Shown: positions 16,103 through 24,694 of the stretch, in pieces
Position numbering within the stretch: position 1 is the first letter of the stretch
Layout: each line of letters begins with the position of its first letter
Made by a program: the position numbers and the translations under genes
Notes under the pieces: generated by a model
The model's database searches: none
What the model saw: the letters and a program-made list of their open reading frames with translations, nothing else
Told to the model about the DNA's origin: nothing
Assembly (NCBI RefSeq): GCF_018555685.1
Contig: NZ_JAFLWW010000004.1
Coordinates: 186,001 to 250,000, forward strand
Origin: Aminobacter anthyllidis
Lineage (GTDB): Bacteria; Pseudomonadota; Alphaproteobacteria; Rhizobiales; Rhizobiaceae
DNA length: 64,000 nt
Direction of reading: 5' to 3'

Positions 16103-17815
16103 ATGGCAATCCTTTCACGCCGCGACTATGCGGCAATGTATGGCCCAACCACCGGTGACGGTTTTCGTCTCGGCGACACCTCGCTGGTTGCCGTCGTCGA
16201 AAAGGACTTCGCGGTGTATGGCGACGAGTGCCTGCATGGCGGCGGCAAGACCTTGCGCGACGGAGCCGGCCTTGCCGCTGGCGTCACCAGTGCTGAAGGC
16301 GCGCTCGACTTCCTGTTGTGCAACGTCACCGTGATCGATGCCGTCGTCGGCATCGTCAAGGGCGATCTCGGCATCCGCGATGGCAAGATCGTTGGCATAG
16401 GCAAGGCCGGCAATCCGGCCATCATGGACGGTGTAGATCCACGCCTGATCGTGTCGGCGGCAACCACGGTGCGCGACTGCGAGGGCCTGATTGCCACTGC
16501 GGGTGCGCTCGACGTGCATGTGCATTTCGACAGCGCGCAACTGTGCGATCATGCCATTGCCTCGGGCATCACCACGATGCTCGGCGGTTCGCTCGGACCG
16601 ATCACCGTGGGCATCGATTGCGGCGGTCCGTTCAATGTCGGCAAGATGCTGCAGGCAGCCGAAGAGTGGCCGATCAATTTCGGCTTCCTCGGCCGCGGCA
16701 ATTCGCACAAGCCGGCCTCGCTTGTCGAGCAGATCGAAACCGGTTGCCTTGGCCTCAAGCTGCATGAGGACTGGGGTACGATGCCGGCCTCAATCGACAC
16801 CTGCCTGACGGTTGCCGATCAGCTCGACTTCCCGGTCCAGATCCACACCGACACGCTGAACGAATCCGGCTTCCTCGAGGATACGCTCGCCGCTATCAAC
16901 GGCCGCACCATCCACATGTACCACACCGAAGGTGCCGGCGGCGGCCATGCGCCCGACATCATCAGCGTTGCCGGCGTGCCGTGGTGCCTGCCGTCTTCGA
17001 CCAACCCGACCAACCCCTACACCGTCAATACCTTCGACGAACACCTCGACATGACGATGGTGTGCCATCACCTCAATCCGGCGATTCCGGAAGATGTCGC
17101 CTTCGCCGAAAGCCGCATCCGCGCCCAGACCATCGCGGCAGAAGATATCCTGCACGACATTGGCGCCATCTCGATGCTTGGCTCCGACAGCCAGGGCATG
17201 GGCCGCATCAACGAGGTGATCTGCCGCACCTGGCAGCTCGCCGACAAGATGAAGAAGCAGCGCGGCCGCCTGCCCGAGGAGGCGACGCGCTTTGGCGACA
17301 ACGAACGCATCAAGCGCTACGTCGCCAAATACACCATCAATGCGGCCCGCACTTTCGGCATCGCCGAACATGTTGGCTCGCTCGAGGATGGCAAGATGGC
17401 CGACATCGTGATCTGGCGGCCAGCGTTCTTCGGCATCAAGCCGGAGCTGGTGATCAAGGGGGGCTTCATTGCCTGGGGCGTAATGGGCGACAGTGCCGCC
17501 TCGCTGATGACCTGCGAGCCACTTTTGCTGCGCCCGCAATGGGGTGCTTTCGGCCGCGCCAAGCAGGCGCTTTCGGCGTGCTTCGTCAATCCGCTGGCCA
17601 TCGACCGGGGCCTTGCCGCGACGCTCGACCTCAAGAAGGCCCTGCTGCCGTCGCGCGGCAATCGTGCCCTGTCGAAGAAGGACATGCTGCACAACGATGC
17701 CTGCCCCAACATCCGCGTCGATCCGCAGACTTTCGACGTCTTTGTCGACGGCGAACTGGCAACCTGCGAGCCGGCGCACGAACTGCCGCTGACCCAACGC
17801 TACATGCTGAGGTGA
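16103..17815 (+). CDS. ureC: Urease alpha (catalytic) subunit UreC, divergent
   Basis: 570-aa amidohydrolase with a bi-nickel centre. All expected ligands are present: H139 and H141 (DVHVHF), K219 to be carbamylated (GLKLHEDWG), H221 in the same motif, H248 ([11 protein letters not shown]), H282 (GAGGGHAPD) and D362 (SDSQ); the flap Cys and His are C321 and H322 (MVCHHL). Several segments differ from classical UreC: GGSLGPI (161-167) replaces [15 protein letters not shown] replaces SDSQAMGR, and [12 protein letters not shown] replaces DINASIPTPQPV. It is therefore an active-looking but divergent urease. Urea is the likely substrate; an altered preference is possible. Confidence 0.92.
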   Translation: MAILSRRDYAAMYGPTTGDGFRLGDTSLVAVVEKDFAVYGDECLHGGGKTLRDGAGLAAGVTSAEGALDFLLCNVTVIDAVVGIVKGDLGIRDGKIVGIGKAGNPAIMDGVDPRLIVSAATTVRDCEGLIATAGALDVHVHFDSAQLCDHAIASGITTMLGGSLGPITVGIDCGGPFNVGKMLQAAEEWPINFGFLGRGNSHKPASLVEQIETGCLGLKLHEDWGTMPASIDTCLTVADQLDFPVQIHTDTLNESGFLEDTLAAINGRTIHMYHTEGAGGGHAPDIISVAGVPWCLPSSTNPTNPYTVNTFDEHLDMTMVCHHLNPAIPEDVAFAESRIRAQTIAAEDILHDIGAISMLGSDSQGMGRINEVICRTWQLADKMKKQRGRLPEEATRFGDNERIKRYVAKYTINAARTFGIAEHVGSLEDGKMADIVIWRPAFFGIKPELVIKGGFIAWGVMGDSAASLMTCEPLLLRPQWGAFGRAKQALSACFVNPLAIDRGLAATLDLKKALLPSRGNRALSKKDMLHNDACPNIRVDPQTFDVFVDGELATCEPAHELPLTQRYMLR

Positions 17816-17819
17816 CACC

Positions 17820-18467
17820 ATGGACACCAGGACGTCTTCCCTTTCACAGTTGCCCTCGCGTGTGGGTGCTGCCCGCATCGGCATTGGCGGCCCCGTCGGC
17901 TCCGGCAAGACAGCGCTGATCGAACGGTTGATCCCGGCTTTTGCGGCACGCGGCGTGTCGCTGGCGATCGTCACAAACGATCTGGTAACGGCCGAGGACG
18001 CCGAGCGCATCCGCCGCTCGGGCCTGATCGACCCGGCGCGTGTCGCCGCCGTTGAAGCAGGTGCCTGTCCGCACACGGTGATACGCGAGGACCCAACGCT
18101 CAACATCGCCGCCGCCGATGACCTGGAAGCCCTGTTTCCGGATGTCGAGCTGATCCTGATCGAGAGTGGTGGCGACAACTTGGCCTCGACCTTCTCACTC
18201 GACCTTGTCGACTGGTGGATGTTCGTGATCGACGTCGCCGGCGGCGACGACATTCCGCGCAAGAACGGCCCCGGCGTCCTCAAATGCGATCTGCTGGTCG
18301 TCAACAAGACCGATCTCGCCCCTTATGTCGGCGTCGATCTCGCGGCGATGGCAGCGCAAGCCGCGACCGCGCGGGCTGGCAGGCCGATGGCGCTCACCAA
18401 TTGCCGCAGCAATGACGGGGTAGACGCGATTGCCGACCGCATTGTCTCGGACGTGTTGTTCAGATGA
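17820..18467 (+). CDS. ureG: Urease accessory GTPase UreG
   Basis: 215-aa SIMIBI-class GTPase that drives nickel insertion. The P-loop is [11 protein letters not shown] near residue 23; [14 protein letters not shown] carries the metal-binding Cys-Pro-His; [16 protein letters not shown] and [12 protein letters not shown] (NKxD guanine specificity) follow. It overlaps ureD by 4 bases. Confidence 0.94.
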   Translation: MDTRTSSLSQLPSRVGAARIGIGGPVGSGKTALIERLIPAFAARGVSLAIVTNDLVTAEDAERIRRSGLIDPARVAAVEAGACPHTVIREDPTLNIAAADDLEALFPDVELILIESGGDNLASTFSLDLVDWWMFVIDVAGGDDIPRKNGPGVLKCDLLVVNKTDLAPYVGVDLAAMAAQAATARAGRPMALTNCRSNDGVDAIADRIVSDVLFR

Positions 18468-19339
18468 CGAGCCACTGGCCCCAACCGCGTACCGCTCCAA
18501 CCCTGCAGCCAACTCGGCCCGGCGCGCGCAGCGGCCGCTTCGAGCTTGTGCTGTCCCGCCACGGCGCACGCACGCATATCGGCCGCCAGTACGTTTCCTA
18601 CCCGTTCCACATGACGCGGCCGTTTGCGCTCGATGCCGCCATCCCGTCGCTGCTCACGGTCTATCAGCAGTCTTCGTCGGGCGGGCTGTATCGCGACGAC
18701 AGGCTTTCGAGTTGTTTCGATGTCGGTGCGGGTGCCGCCGGCCACGTCACCACACAGGCCGCGACAGTGGTGCACGACTGCCATGGTCAGCCGGCGCACC
18801 AGAGGACAGAGATCATCCTGGCGGATGGTGCGTTCCTGGCGCTGACGCCCGATCAGTTGGTGCTATTTCCCGGTGCCGCCTGTTCGAGCCTCACTCAGGC
18901 CAGGCTCGCGCCTGGCGCCGTTCTGCTGTTATCCGACGCCTTCGCTTGGCACGACCCCGAAGGCCGCGGCCGCCCTTTCGAGCGACTGGAGGCGAGAGTC
19001 GACATTCTCGACGCCGACGGCCGGCTGCTCGTGCGCGACAATCTCGAAATCGTCGGAGCGGACCTCGCCGGGACAGCATCGCCCGTCGGCGGCTGGAAGG
19101 TCGTGTCCAACTTCATGCTTGTCGGCGCACCCGACCGGCTTCCCACAGCCGACGAACTTGCCGCCCTTAGCCGGCCGGAACGCCAGGTCACAGGCATCAC
19201 CGTGCTCCCCAACGGAGCTGGCTGGGGCGTACGCTGCCTGGCGGCTGACGCCATTGCGGCACGCGGCATCGCCGAAAGCCTGTTTATGCTCGCCGTCGCG
19301 GCGGCCTTCGGGCAGCAACCCGTGCCGCGGCGCAAATGA
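18464..19339 (+). CDS. ureD: Urease accessory protein UreD
   Basis: 291-aa UreD/UreH scaffold that links UreF-UreG to apourease. Family features: [19 protein letters not shown] near the N-terminus, [20 protein letters not shown] and a beta-helix-like body, and [12 protein letters not shown] at the C-terminus. Being last of the chaperones rather than first in the operon is unusual relative to the common ureD-first order. Confidence 0.9.
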   Translation: MTSHWPQPRTAPTLQPTRPGARSGRFELVLSRHGARTHIGRQYVSYPFHMTRPFALDAAIPSLLTVYQQSSSGGLYRDDRLSSCFDVGAGAAGHVTTQAATVVHDCHGQPAHQRTEIILADGAFLALTPDQLVLFPGAACSSLTQARLAPGAVLLLSDAFAWHDPEGRGRPFERLEARVDILDADGRLLVRDNLEIVGADLAGTASPVGGWKVVSNFMLVGAPDRLPTADELAALSRPERQVTGITVLPNGAGWGVRCLAADAIAARGIAESLFMLAVAAAFGQQPVPRRK

Positions 19340-19384
19340 GTACGTCTTCGTGTCAGACCCATTGTCGATGAAAGGAAGCAGATC

Positions 19385-19987
19385 ATGAATACCAGGTTTT
19401 TTGCAAGGACAGCGGCACTGACCGCCTTCGCACTGGCGCCAAGCCTTGCCAGTGCCCATACCGGTCTCGGGCATGTCGATGGCTTCGCCCACGGCTTTAC
19501 CCATCCGCTGGGCGGGCTCGACCATGTGCTCGCCATGGTGATGGTTGGCCTGTTCGCGTCCCAGCTTGGTGGGCGGGCGCGCTGGCTGGTGCCGGCAAGT
19601 TTTGTATCGGTGATGGTGCTTGGCGGCATGCTTGGCCTTGCCGGCATTGCCATTCCCTTCGTCGAACTCGGTATCGGACTTTCCATCGTCGTCCTTGGCG
19701 GTGTTGTTGCATTCAACCTTCAAGCTGGAGTAGCGGCCGCCATGGCGCTGGTCGGCTTCTTTGCCGTCTTTCATGGCTATGCCCATGGTGCGGAGATGCC
19801 GGAGAGTGCCAGTGGTCTGGCCTATGGTTTGGGCTTTGTGCTGGCGACTGCAGCGCTGCACGCGGCCGGTCTTGGCTGTGGCTTGCTGCTCGATGGAAAA
19901 GAAAGCGCGAAAGGGGCGCTCTTCGTTCGTTCGCTCGGCGCGGTGGCAGCCATTGCCGGCGTCGGAGTGGTGAGCGGCCTCGTCTGA
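19385..19987 (+). CDS. ureJ: HupE/UreJ family nickel transporter
   Basis: 200-aa membrane protein with a signal peptide (about residues 1-24, ending SLASA) followed by His-rich HTGLGHVDGFAHGFTHPLGG and about six membrane segments. The HPLGGLDHVLAM and FHGYAHGAEMP motifs define HupE/UreJ, thought to move nickel for hydrogenase or urease. It lies 45 bases after ureD in a urease operon, so the role is nickel supply to urease. Confidence 0.9.
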   Translation: MNTRFFARTAALTAFALAPSLASAHTGLGHVDGFAHGFTHPLGGLDHVLAMVMVGLFASQLGGRARWLVPASFVSVMVLGGMLGLAGIAIPFVELGIGLSIVVLGGVVAFNLQAGVAAAMALVGFFAVFHGYAHGAEMPESASGLAYGLGFVLATAALHAAGLGCGLLLDGKESAKGALFVRSLGAVAAIAGVGVVSGLV

Positions 19988-20045
19988 GAGGCCGTCTGCT
20001 ACGGCGCGAGCCTGGCGGCACGCAATGCTCAACGGAGGTGCCACG

Positions 20046-21140
20046 ATGAATGCTTCAATCCCCCTACACCAAGCTCGGCCCGTTGGCTTCCCTGAAAAGG
20101 GCGGGGCTGGGCTTGGCCGGAAAGCCAGTGCGGTTCCGCTGCAACAGGACCCGCACGCCGTTCGTGTGCCGGGGGAGAACGAGCTGCAGGCCGCGATAGG
20201 CCGGGAGGTACGGGCCTGTCGCAAGCGTCACGGCATGACGGCAACCGAGCTTGCCTGTGCCGCCAACATCTCGGTCGGCATGATGTCGAAGATCGAAAAC
20301 GGTGTCATCTCGGCGTCGCTGACCACGCTGCAAGCCTTGTCACAGGCGTTGGGCGTGCCGATGACCGCGCTGCTCAGAAGCTTCGAGGAGGAGCGCAGCG
20401 CGGTGTTCGTCCGGGCTGGAACCGGGGTCGAGGTGGAACGGCGCGGCACACGCGCCGGTCATCATTACAATCTGCTCGGCTACATCGGCTCCGCATCCAG
20501 CGCAGTGTCCGTCGAGCCTTACCTCATCACGCTTGCCAGTCACACCGACACATTCCCGCTGTTCCAGCACGCGGGAATGGAGTTCCTTTATCTGCTTGAA
20601 GGCGAGATCACCTATCGCCACGGCTCGACGCTCTATCACATGGCCCCAGGTGACAGCCTCTTCTTCGAAGCCGACACGCCGCATGGCCCCGAGCAGCTGT
20701 CAAAGCTGCCGGTCCGGTTCCTGTCGATCATCTCCTATCCGCTGGCGGAGAGGAGTGACGCCTTATCGCGCTTGTGCCTGTACCACCGTCACCGCGATCA
20801 TGTGAAATGCGTCCTCTGCGGTGCAGCCGCGAGAGAGGTCGTTGGCCGGCTTAGCGAGGCCTTGCAGGATCGGGCCGATGGCATCTGCCCCACCGATGCG
20901 CTGGGCGATCTTGTAGCCGATGTTGGCGGCGTCGAGATTGGGAAAGACAAAGACATTGGCTTCGCCGTGCAAGGCCGAGTTGGGCGCCTTGGAGGCGCTG
21001 ACGGCCTCGACGAAGGCGGTGTCGAACTGCAGTTCGCCGTCGATGACGAGATCGGGGTCGGCGGCGTGTGCCAAGCGTGTCGCCTCGACGACCTTCGAGA
21101 CGCGTTCATGGGCAGCGCTGCCGTTGGTCGAAAACGATAG
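20046..21140 (+). CDS. XRE-family regulator with cupin domain; C-terminal extension antisense to pta
   Basis: Residues 45-110 are an XRE helix-turn-helix (REVRACRKRHGMTATELA, NISVGMMSKIENG). Residues 150-235 are a cupin (FPLFQHAGMEFLYLLEGEI, YHMAPGDSLFFEADTPHGP) ending near LSIISYPLAE. Relatives stop about there (about 225-240 aa). This frame runs on for another 125 codons across the opposite strand of pta, giving 364 aa. A TGA lies one base out of frame at 20756-20758, so a one-base indel or a lost stop is likely. The ribosome site GGAGGTG precedes the ATG. The regulated gene is unknown; urease and taurine genes flank it. Confidence 0.7.
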   Translation: MNASIPLHQARPVGFPEKGGAGLGRKASAVPLQQDPHAVRVPGENELQAAIGREVRACRKRHGMTATELACAANISVGMMSKIENGVISASLTTLQALSQALGVPMTALLRSFEEERSAVFVRAGTGVEVERRGTRAGHHYNLLGYIGSASSAVSVEPYLITLASHTDTFPLFQHAGMEFLYLLEGEITYRHGSTLYHMAPGDSLFFEADTPHGPEQLSKLPVRFLSIISYPLAERSDALSRLCLYHRHRDHVKCVLCGAAAREVVGRLSEALQDRADGICPTDALGDLVADVGGVEIGKDKDIGFAVQGRVGRLGGADGLDEGGVELQFAVDDEIGVGGVCQACRLDDLRDAFMGSAAVGRKR

Positions 21141-21761
21141 CATCGCAACCTTGGCAGCTCCACCCGCCAGCGCCTGGTAGGAGCGAGCTGACATCCGCGC
21201 GATGTCGGCCAGGCCGGCGGCATCGGGGTCGACGACAAGGCCACAATCGGCGAAGACGAAGGCTCCCTTCTTGGCGTGGTGCGGTTGGCACAGCATCATC
21301 AGGAAGAAGCTCGACACCAGGCCAACGCCGGGTGCACGACCGATCGTCTGAAGCGCAGCGCGAACGGTGTCGGCGGTGGTGGCAACTGCCCCGCCGACCG
21401 TGCCGTCGCCCTCGCCCTCGCGCACCATCATGGCGGCAAAGATCAATGGCGAGCGCAGCGCTCCGACCGCCGCTGCCTCATCGACGCCCTTGGCCTTGCG
21501 CAGCTCGTGGTAGGCAGCGGCGAGCCGGGAGGCGAGGGGCGAAGCTTGCGGGTCCTCGATACGGAATTCCTGCGGGTCCGCACCAACGTCGGCCAGCCGC
21601 CGCTCGATGACGCCGCGATTGCCGACCAGCGTGATTTCGGCGATGCCTTCGCGCCTGGCCCGGACCGCCGCCTCGACGATGCGCGGGTCCTCGCCTTCGG
21701 CGAGCACGATGCGCCTGGGTGCCTGTTTCGCGGTCTCGATGATGCGTTCCAGCGGTTTCAT
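20763..21761 (-). CDS. pta: Phosphate acetyltransferase (Pta)
   Basis: 332-aa phosphotransacetylase. Matching segments include RIVLAEGEDPRIVEAA, TVGGAVATTADTVRAAL, FADCGLVVDPDAAGLADIA, KVAMLSFSTNGSA and NVFVFPNLDAANIGYKI. In taurine catabolism it converts the acetyl phosphate made by Xsc to acetyl-CoA. It is the last gene of the tau-xsc operon; its start overlaps the exporter stop (TGATG). Its 3' half is overlapped by the runaway frame of the XRE-cupin gene on the other strand. Confidence 0.92.
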   Translation of the reverse strand: MKPLERIIETAKQAPRRIVLAEGEDPRIVEAAVRARREGIAEITLVGNRGVIERRLADVGADPQEFRIEDPQASPLASRLAAAYHELRKAKGVDEAAAVGALRSPLIFAAMMVREGEGDGTVGGAVATTADTVRAALQTIGRAPGVGLVSSFFLMMLCQPHHAKKGAFVFADCGLVVDPDAAGLADIARMSARSYQALAGGAAKVAMLSFSTNGSAAHERVSKVVEATRLAHAADPDLVIDGELQFDTAFVEAVSASKAPNSALHGEANVFVFPNLDAANIGYKIAQRIGGADAIGPILQGLAKPANDLSRGCTAEDAFHMIAVTVVQAQAR

Positions 21762-22798
21762 CAGGCGTGCCCCAGATAGTAGATGCCAGCGAGAATGAAG
21801 AGGCCGATGAAGATGGTCTCGGCGACGATCAGGGCGACAGCGTCGCCGCCGACTTCGAGCACGCGGCGCAGCGACGTCTTCATGCCGACAGCGACGATGC
21901 CGGCGAGCAGTGCCCAGCGCGACGCTTCCATGCCGACCTTAGATACTGCTTCGGGAACGAGGCCGAACGAGTTGGCAGCGGCAAGGATGAGGAAGGCGAT
22001 GACGAAGCCCGGCAGCAGCGGCGGGCGCTTGCCGGTCTCACCTGCCGGCTGGGGAACATTGCGCGTGGCGATGGAGAAGATCAGCACGACCGGTGCGAGC
22101 ATGGTGACGCGGATCAGCTTGACCAGCGTTGCCGTTTCGCCGGCCTCCGGCGATACCGAAAAGCCGGCGCCGACGACCTGTGCGACATCGTGGATGGTGC
22201 CGCCGAAGAAGATGCCGGTGGCTCTAGCATCGAGCCCCATCGTCTGTGCGATGATCGGATAGGCGATCATGGCGAGCGTCGACAGCACTGTCACCGACAG
22301 CACGGTGAAGATCAGGTTACGTTCGGCGAACTCGTTCTTGGGCAGCACCGCGGCAATCGCCATGGCAGCGGAAGCGCCGCAAATGGCGACCGATCCACTG
22401 GTCAGCAGTGCCAGCCGCCAGCCGCGACCGAGCAGCTTGGCCGCGATCAGGCCAAAGACGATGGTCGCGGCAATGGCAGCGACGAGCAGCAGGATGGTGC
22501 CGGCGCCGAGCCCGACAAGCAGGTCGACGCTGATGCGCATGCCGAGCAAAGCGACGCCGATGCGCAGCACCTTCTTGGCGCAGAAGTCGATGCCGGCGAC
22601 GCAGCGACCTTCCTCCGACAGGAAGTGGAAGGCGATGCCGAGCAGCAGCGCCATCAGCATAGCCGGCGCCCCGTAGTGGTCGGATAGGAACTGGGCGGCA
22701 ATCGCCACGGCACCGGTGACCGCGAGGCCAGGCCAGTAGGTCTGCACCACCGAAGGCAGGCCATTGAAGCGTTGGGTTGCGGCGGCGGTGTTCATCAA
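21761..22798 (-). CDS. YeiH/PSE-family putative sulfate (sulfite) exporter
   Basis: 345-aa membrane protein with about ten segments. Family features are FLSEEGRCVAGIDFCAKKVLRIGVALLG, SGSVAICGASAAMAIAAVLP and GTIHDVAQVVGAGFSVSPEAG. YeiH-family (putative sulfate exporter) proteins often accompany xsc and pta, where Xsc releases sulfite that must leave the cell. The role here follows from that context; the ion exported is not visible in the sequence. It differs from the TauE/TauZ exporter used in other taurine operons. Confidence 0.85.
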   Translation of the reverse strand: MMNTAAATQRFNGLPSVVQTYWPGLAVTGAVAIAAQFLSDHYGAPAMLMALLLGIAFHFLSEEGRCVAGIDFCAKKVLRIGVALLGMRISVDLLVGLGAGTILLLVAAIAATIVFGLIAAKLLGRGWRLALLTSGSVAICGASAAMAIAAVLPKNEFAERNLIFTVLSVTVLSTLAMIAYPIIAQTMGLDARATGIFFGGTIHDVAQVVGAGFSVSPEAGETATLVKLIRVTMLAPVVLIFSIATRNVPQPAGETGKRPPLLPGFVIAFLILAAANSFGLVPEAVSKVGMEASRWALLAGIVAVGMKTSLRRVLEVGGDAVALIVAETIFIGLFILAGIYYLGHA

Positions 22799-22871
22799 TT
22801 CATTCCCAGATCACTGAGCATTGCGGTCTGCCCGCCCGGCGGAACCGGGCAGGCGAGGGGGTGTCGCCAGG

Positions 22872-24647
22872 TCAGGCGAGCTGCTGCGGCCGCATGTCGG
22901 AACGCTCGATGCCGGCAACCGGCACCGGCTTCTTCATCGCGTCGCGGCGGAAAGGCTCGCCGAGCTCCTGGTTGAGGATGACCTCAACGAAGGTGGTCAC
23001 GCCCTTGGTCTGATCCTCGATCGCCTTGTGAAGTGCCGCGGTCAGCGCTGCCGGCGTGTCGGCGACGACGCCTTTCAGCCCGCAGCCATCGGCGATCTTG
23101 GCGTAGCTGAGGTTGGGATTGAGCTCGGTACCGACGAAGTTGTTGTCGTACCACAGCGTCGTGTTGCGCTTTTCGGCGCCCCACTGGTAGTTGCGGAAGA
23201 TCACCATGGTGATCGCCGGCCAGCCTTCGCGGCCGATCGCGCCCATCTCGTTCATCGAGATACCGAAGGCGCCGTCGCCGGCAAAGCCGACCACCGGCAC
23301 GTCGGGACGGCCGATCTTGGCGCCGACGATCGACGGGAAGCCGTAGCCGCAAGGGCCGAACATGCCCGGTGCGAGATACTTTCGGCCCTGTTCGAAGCTT
23401 GGATAGGCGTTGCCGATGGCGCAGTTGTTGCCAATGTCGGTGGAGATGATCGCTTCCTTGGGCAGGGCTGCCTGGATGGCGCGCCAGGCCTGGCGCGGCG
23501 ACATGCGGTCTGCTTCGCGCAGACGGGCTGTAGCGTTCCACTCGGTGCCGACGTCGTCATCCTCGTGGTCCATCGACGACAGCTGCTGCAGCCAGGCCGA
23601 GCGGGTCTGGTGGATCGCCGCCTTGCGCTGCTCGCGACCCTCATTGCCGGCTGACGGGGTCAGCTGCTCGAGGATTTGGCGGGCGACCTGCTTGGCATCA
23701 CCGCAGATGCCGACTGATACCTTCTTGGTCAGGCCGATGCGGTCGGCATTGATGTCGACCTGGATGATCGAAGCGTTCTTGGGCCAGTAGTCGATGCCGT
23801 AGCCGGGCAGGGTCGAGAACGGGTTGAGGCGGGTGCCGAGCGCCAGCACAACGTCTGCCTTGGCGATCAGCTCCATCGCTGCCTTCGAGCCGTTGTAGCC
23901 GAGCGGGCCCGCGGCAAGACGATGGCTGCCGGGGAAGGCGTCATTGTGCTGGTAGCCGCAGCAGACCGGCGCGTCGAGGCGTTCGGCCAGCGCCATCGAA
24001 TCCGCGATGGCTTCGCCGATGACGACGCCGGCACCGTTGAGGATGACCGGGAATTTCGCCTCGGAAAGCAACTTCGCTGCCTGGGCGATGGCCTGCTGCC
24101 CGCCCGATGGCCGCTCGAGCCTGACGATGCTCGGCAGGTCGACGTCGATGACGTGGGTCCAGTAGTCGCGCGGGATGTTGATCTGCGCCGGCGCGCAGCC
24201 ACGCCAGGCCTTCTCGATCACCCGATTGAGCACTTCGGGAATGCGCGAGGGGTCGCGCACCTCTTCCTGGTAGCAGACCATCTCCTCGAACATTGCCATC
24301 TGGTCGACCTCCTGGAAGCCGCCCTGGCCGATGGTTTTGTTGGATGCCTGCGGGGTCACCATCAGCATCGGCGTGTGGTTCCAGTAGGCGGTCTTCATCG
24401 CGGTGATGAAGCCGGTGACGCCGGGACCGTTCTGGCCGATGGCCATCGCCATGGTGCCGGTGGCTCGGCTGAAGCCGTCGCACATCATGCCGGCATTGGT
24501 CTCATGGGCGCAGTCCCAGAATTTGATGCCGGCCTTGGGGAACAGGTCCGACACCGGCATCATGGCCGAGCCAATGATGCCGAAGGCATGTTCGATGCCG
24601 TGCATCTGGAGGACTTTGACGAATGCTTCTTCGGTGGTCATCTTCAT
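22872..24647 (-). CDS. xsc: Sulfoacetaldehyde acetyltransferase Xsc
   Basis: 591-aa ThDP enzyme that cleaves sulfoacetaldehyde with phosphate to acetyl phosphate and sulfite. N-terminal MTTEEAFVKVLQMHGIEHAF and AHETNAGMMCDGFSRAT hold the catalytic Glu region; the ThDP/Mg motif runs from VGFAGDGAFGISMNEMGA to the Asn of RNYQWGAEKRN. An open frame continues upstream to 25301 inside the next gene; the ATG at 24647 (MKMTTEEAF) is the family start, after an AAGGAACC ribosome site. It lies between tauY and the exporter gene. Confidence 0.94.
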   Translation of the reverse strand: MKMTTEEAFVKVLQMHGIEHAFGIIGSAMMPVSDLFPKAGIKFWDCAHETNAGMMCDGFSRATGTMAMAIGQNGPGVTGFITAMKTAYWNHTPMLMVTPQASNKTIGQGGFQEVDQMAMFEEMVCYQEEVRDPSRIPEVLNRVIEKAWRGCAPAQINIPRDYWTHVIDVDLPSIVRLERPSGGQQAIAQAAKLLSEAKFPVILNGAGVVIGEAIADSMALAERLDAPVCCGYQHNDAFPGSHRLAAGPLGYNGSKAAMELIAKADVVLALGTRLNPFSTLPGYGIDYWPKNASIIQVDINADRIGLTKKVSVGICGDAKQVARQILEQLTPSAGNEGREQRKAAIHQTRSAWLQQLSSMDHEDDDVGTEWNATARLREADRMSPRQAWRAIQAALPKEAIISTDIGNNCAIGNAYPSFEQGRKYLAPGMFGPCGYGFPSIVGAKIGRPDVPVVGFAGDGAFGISMNEMGAIGREGWPAITMVIFRNYQWGAEKRNTTLWYDNNFVGTELNPNLSYAKIADGCGLKGVVADTPAALTAALHKAIEDQTKGVTTFVEVILNQELGEPFRRDAMKKPVPVAGIERSDMRPQQLA

Positions 24648-24694
24648 TTCATGGTTCCTTTCGATGGGGCAGGTCTGGTCTGGCCTTGGGAGGG

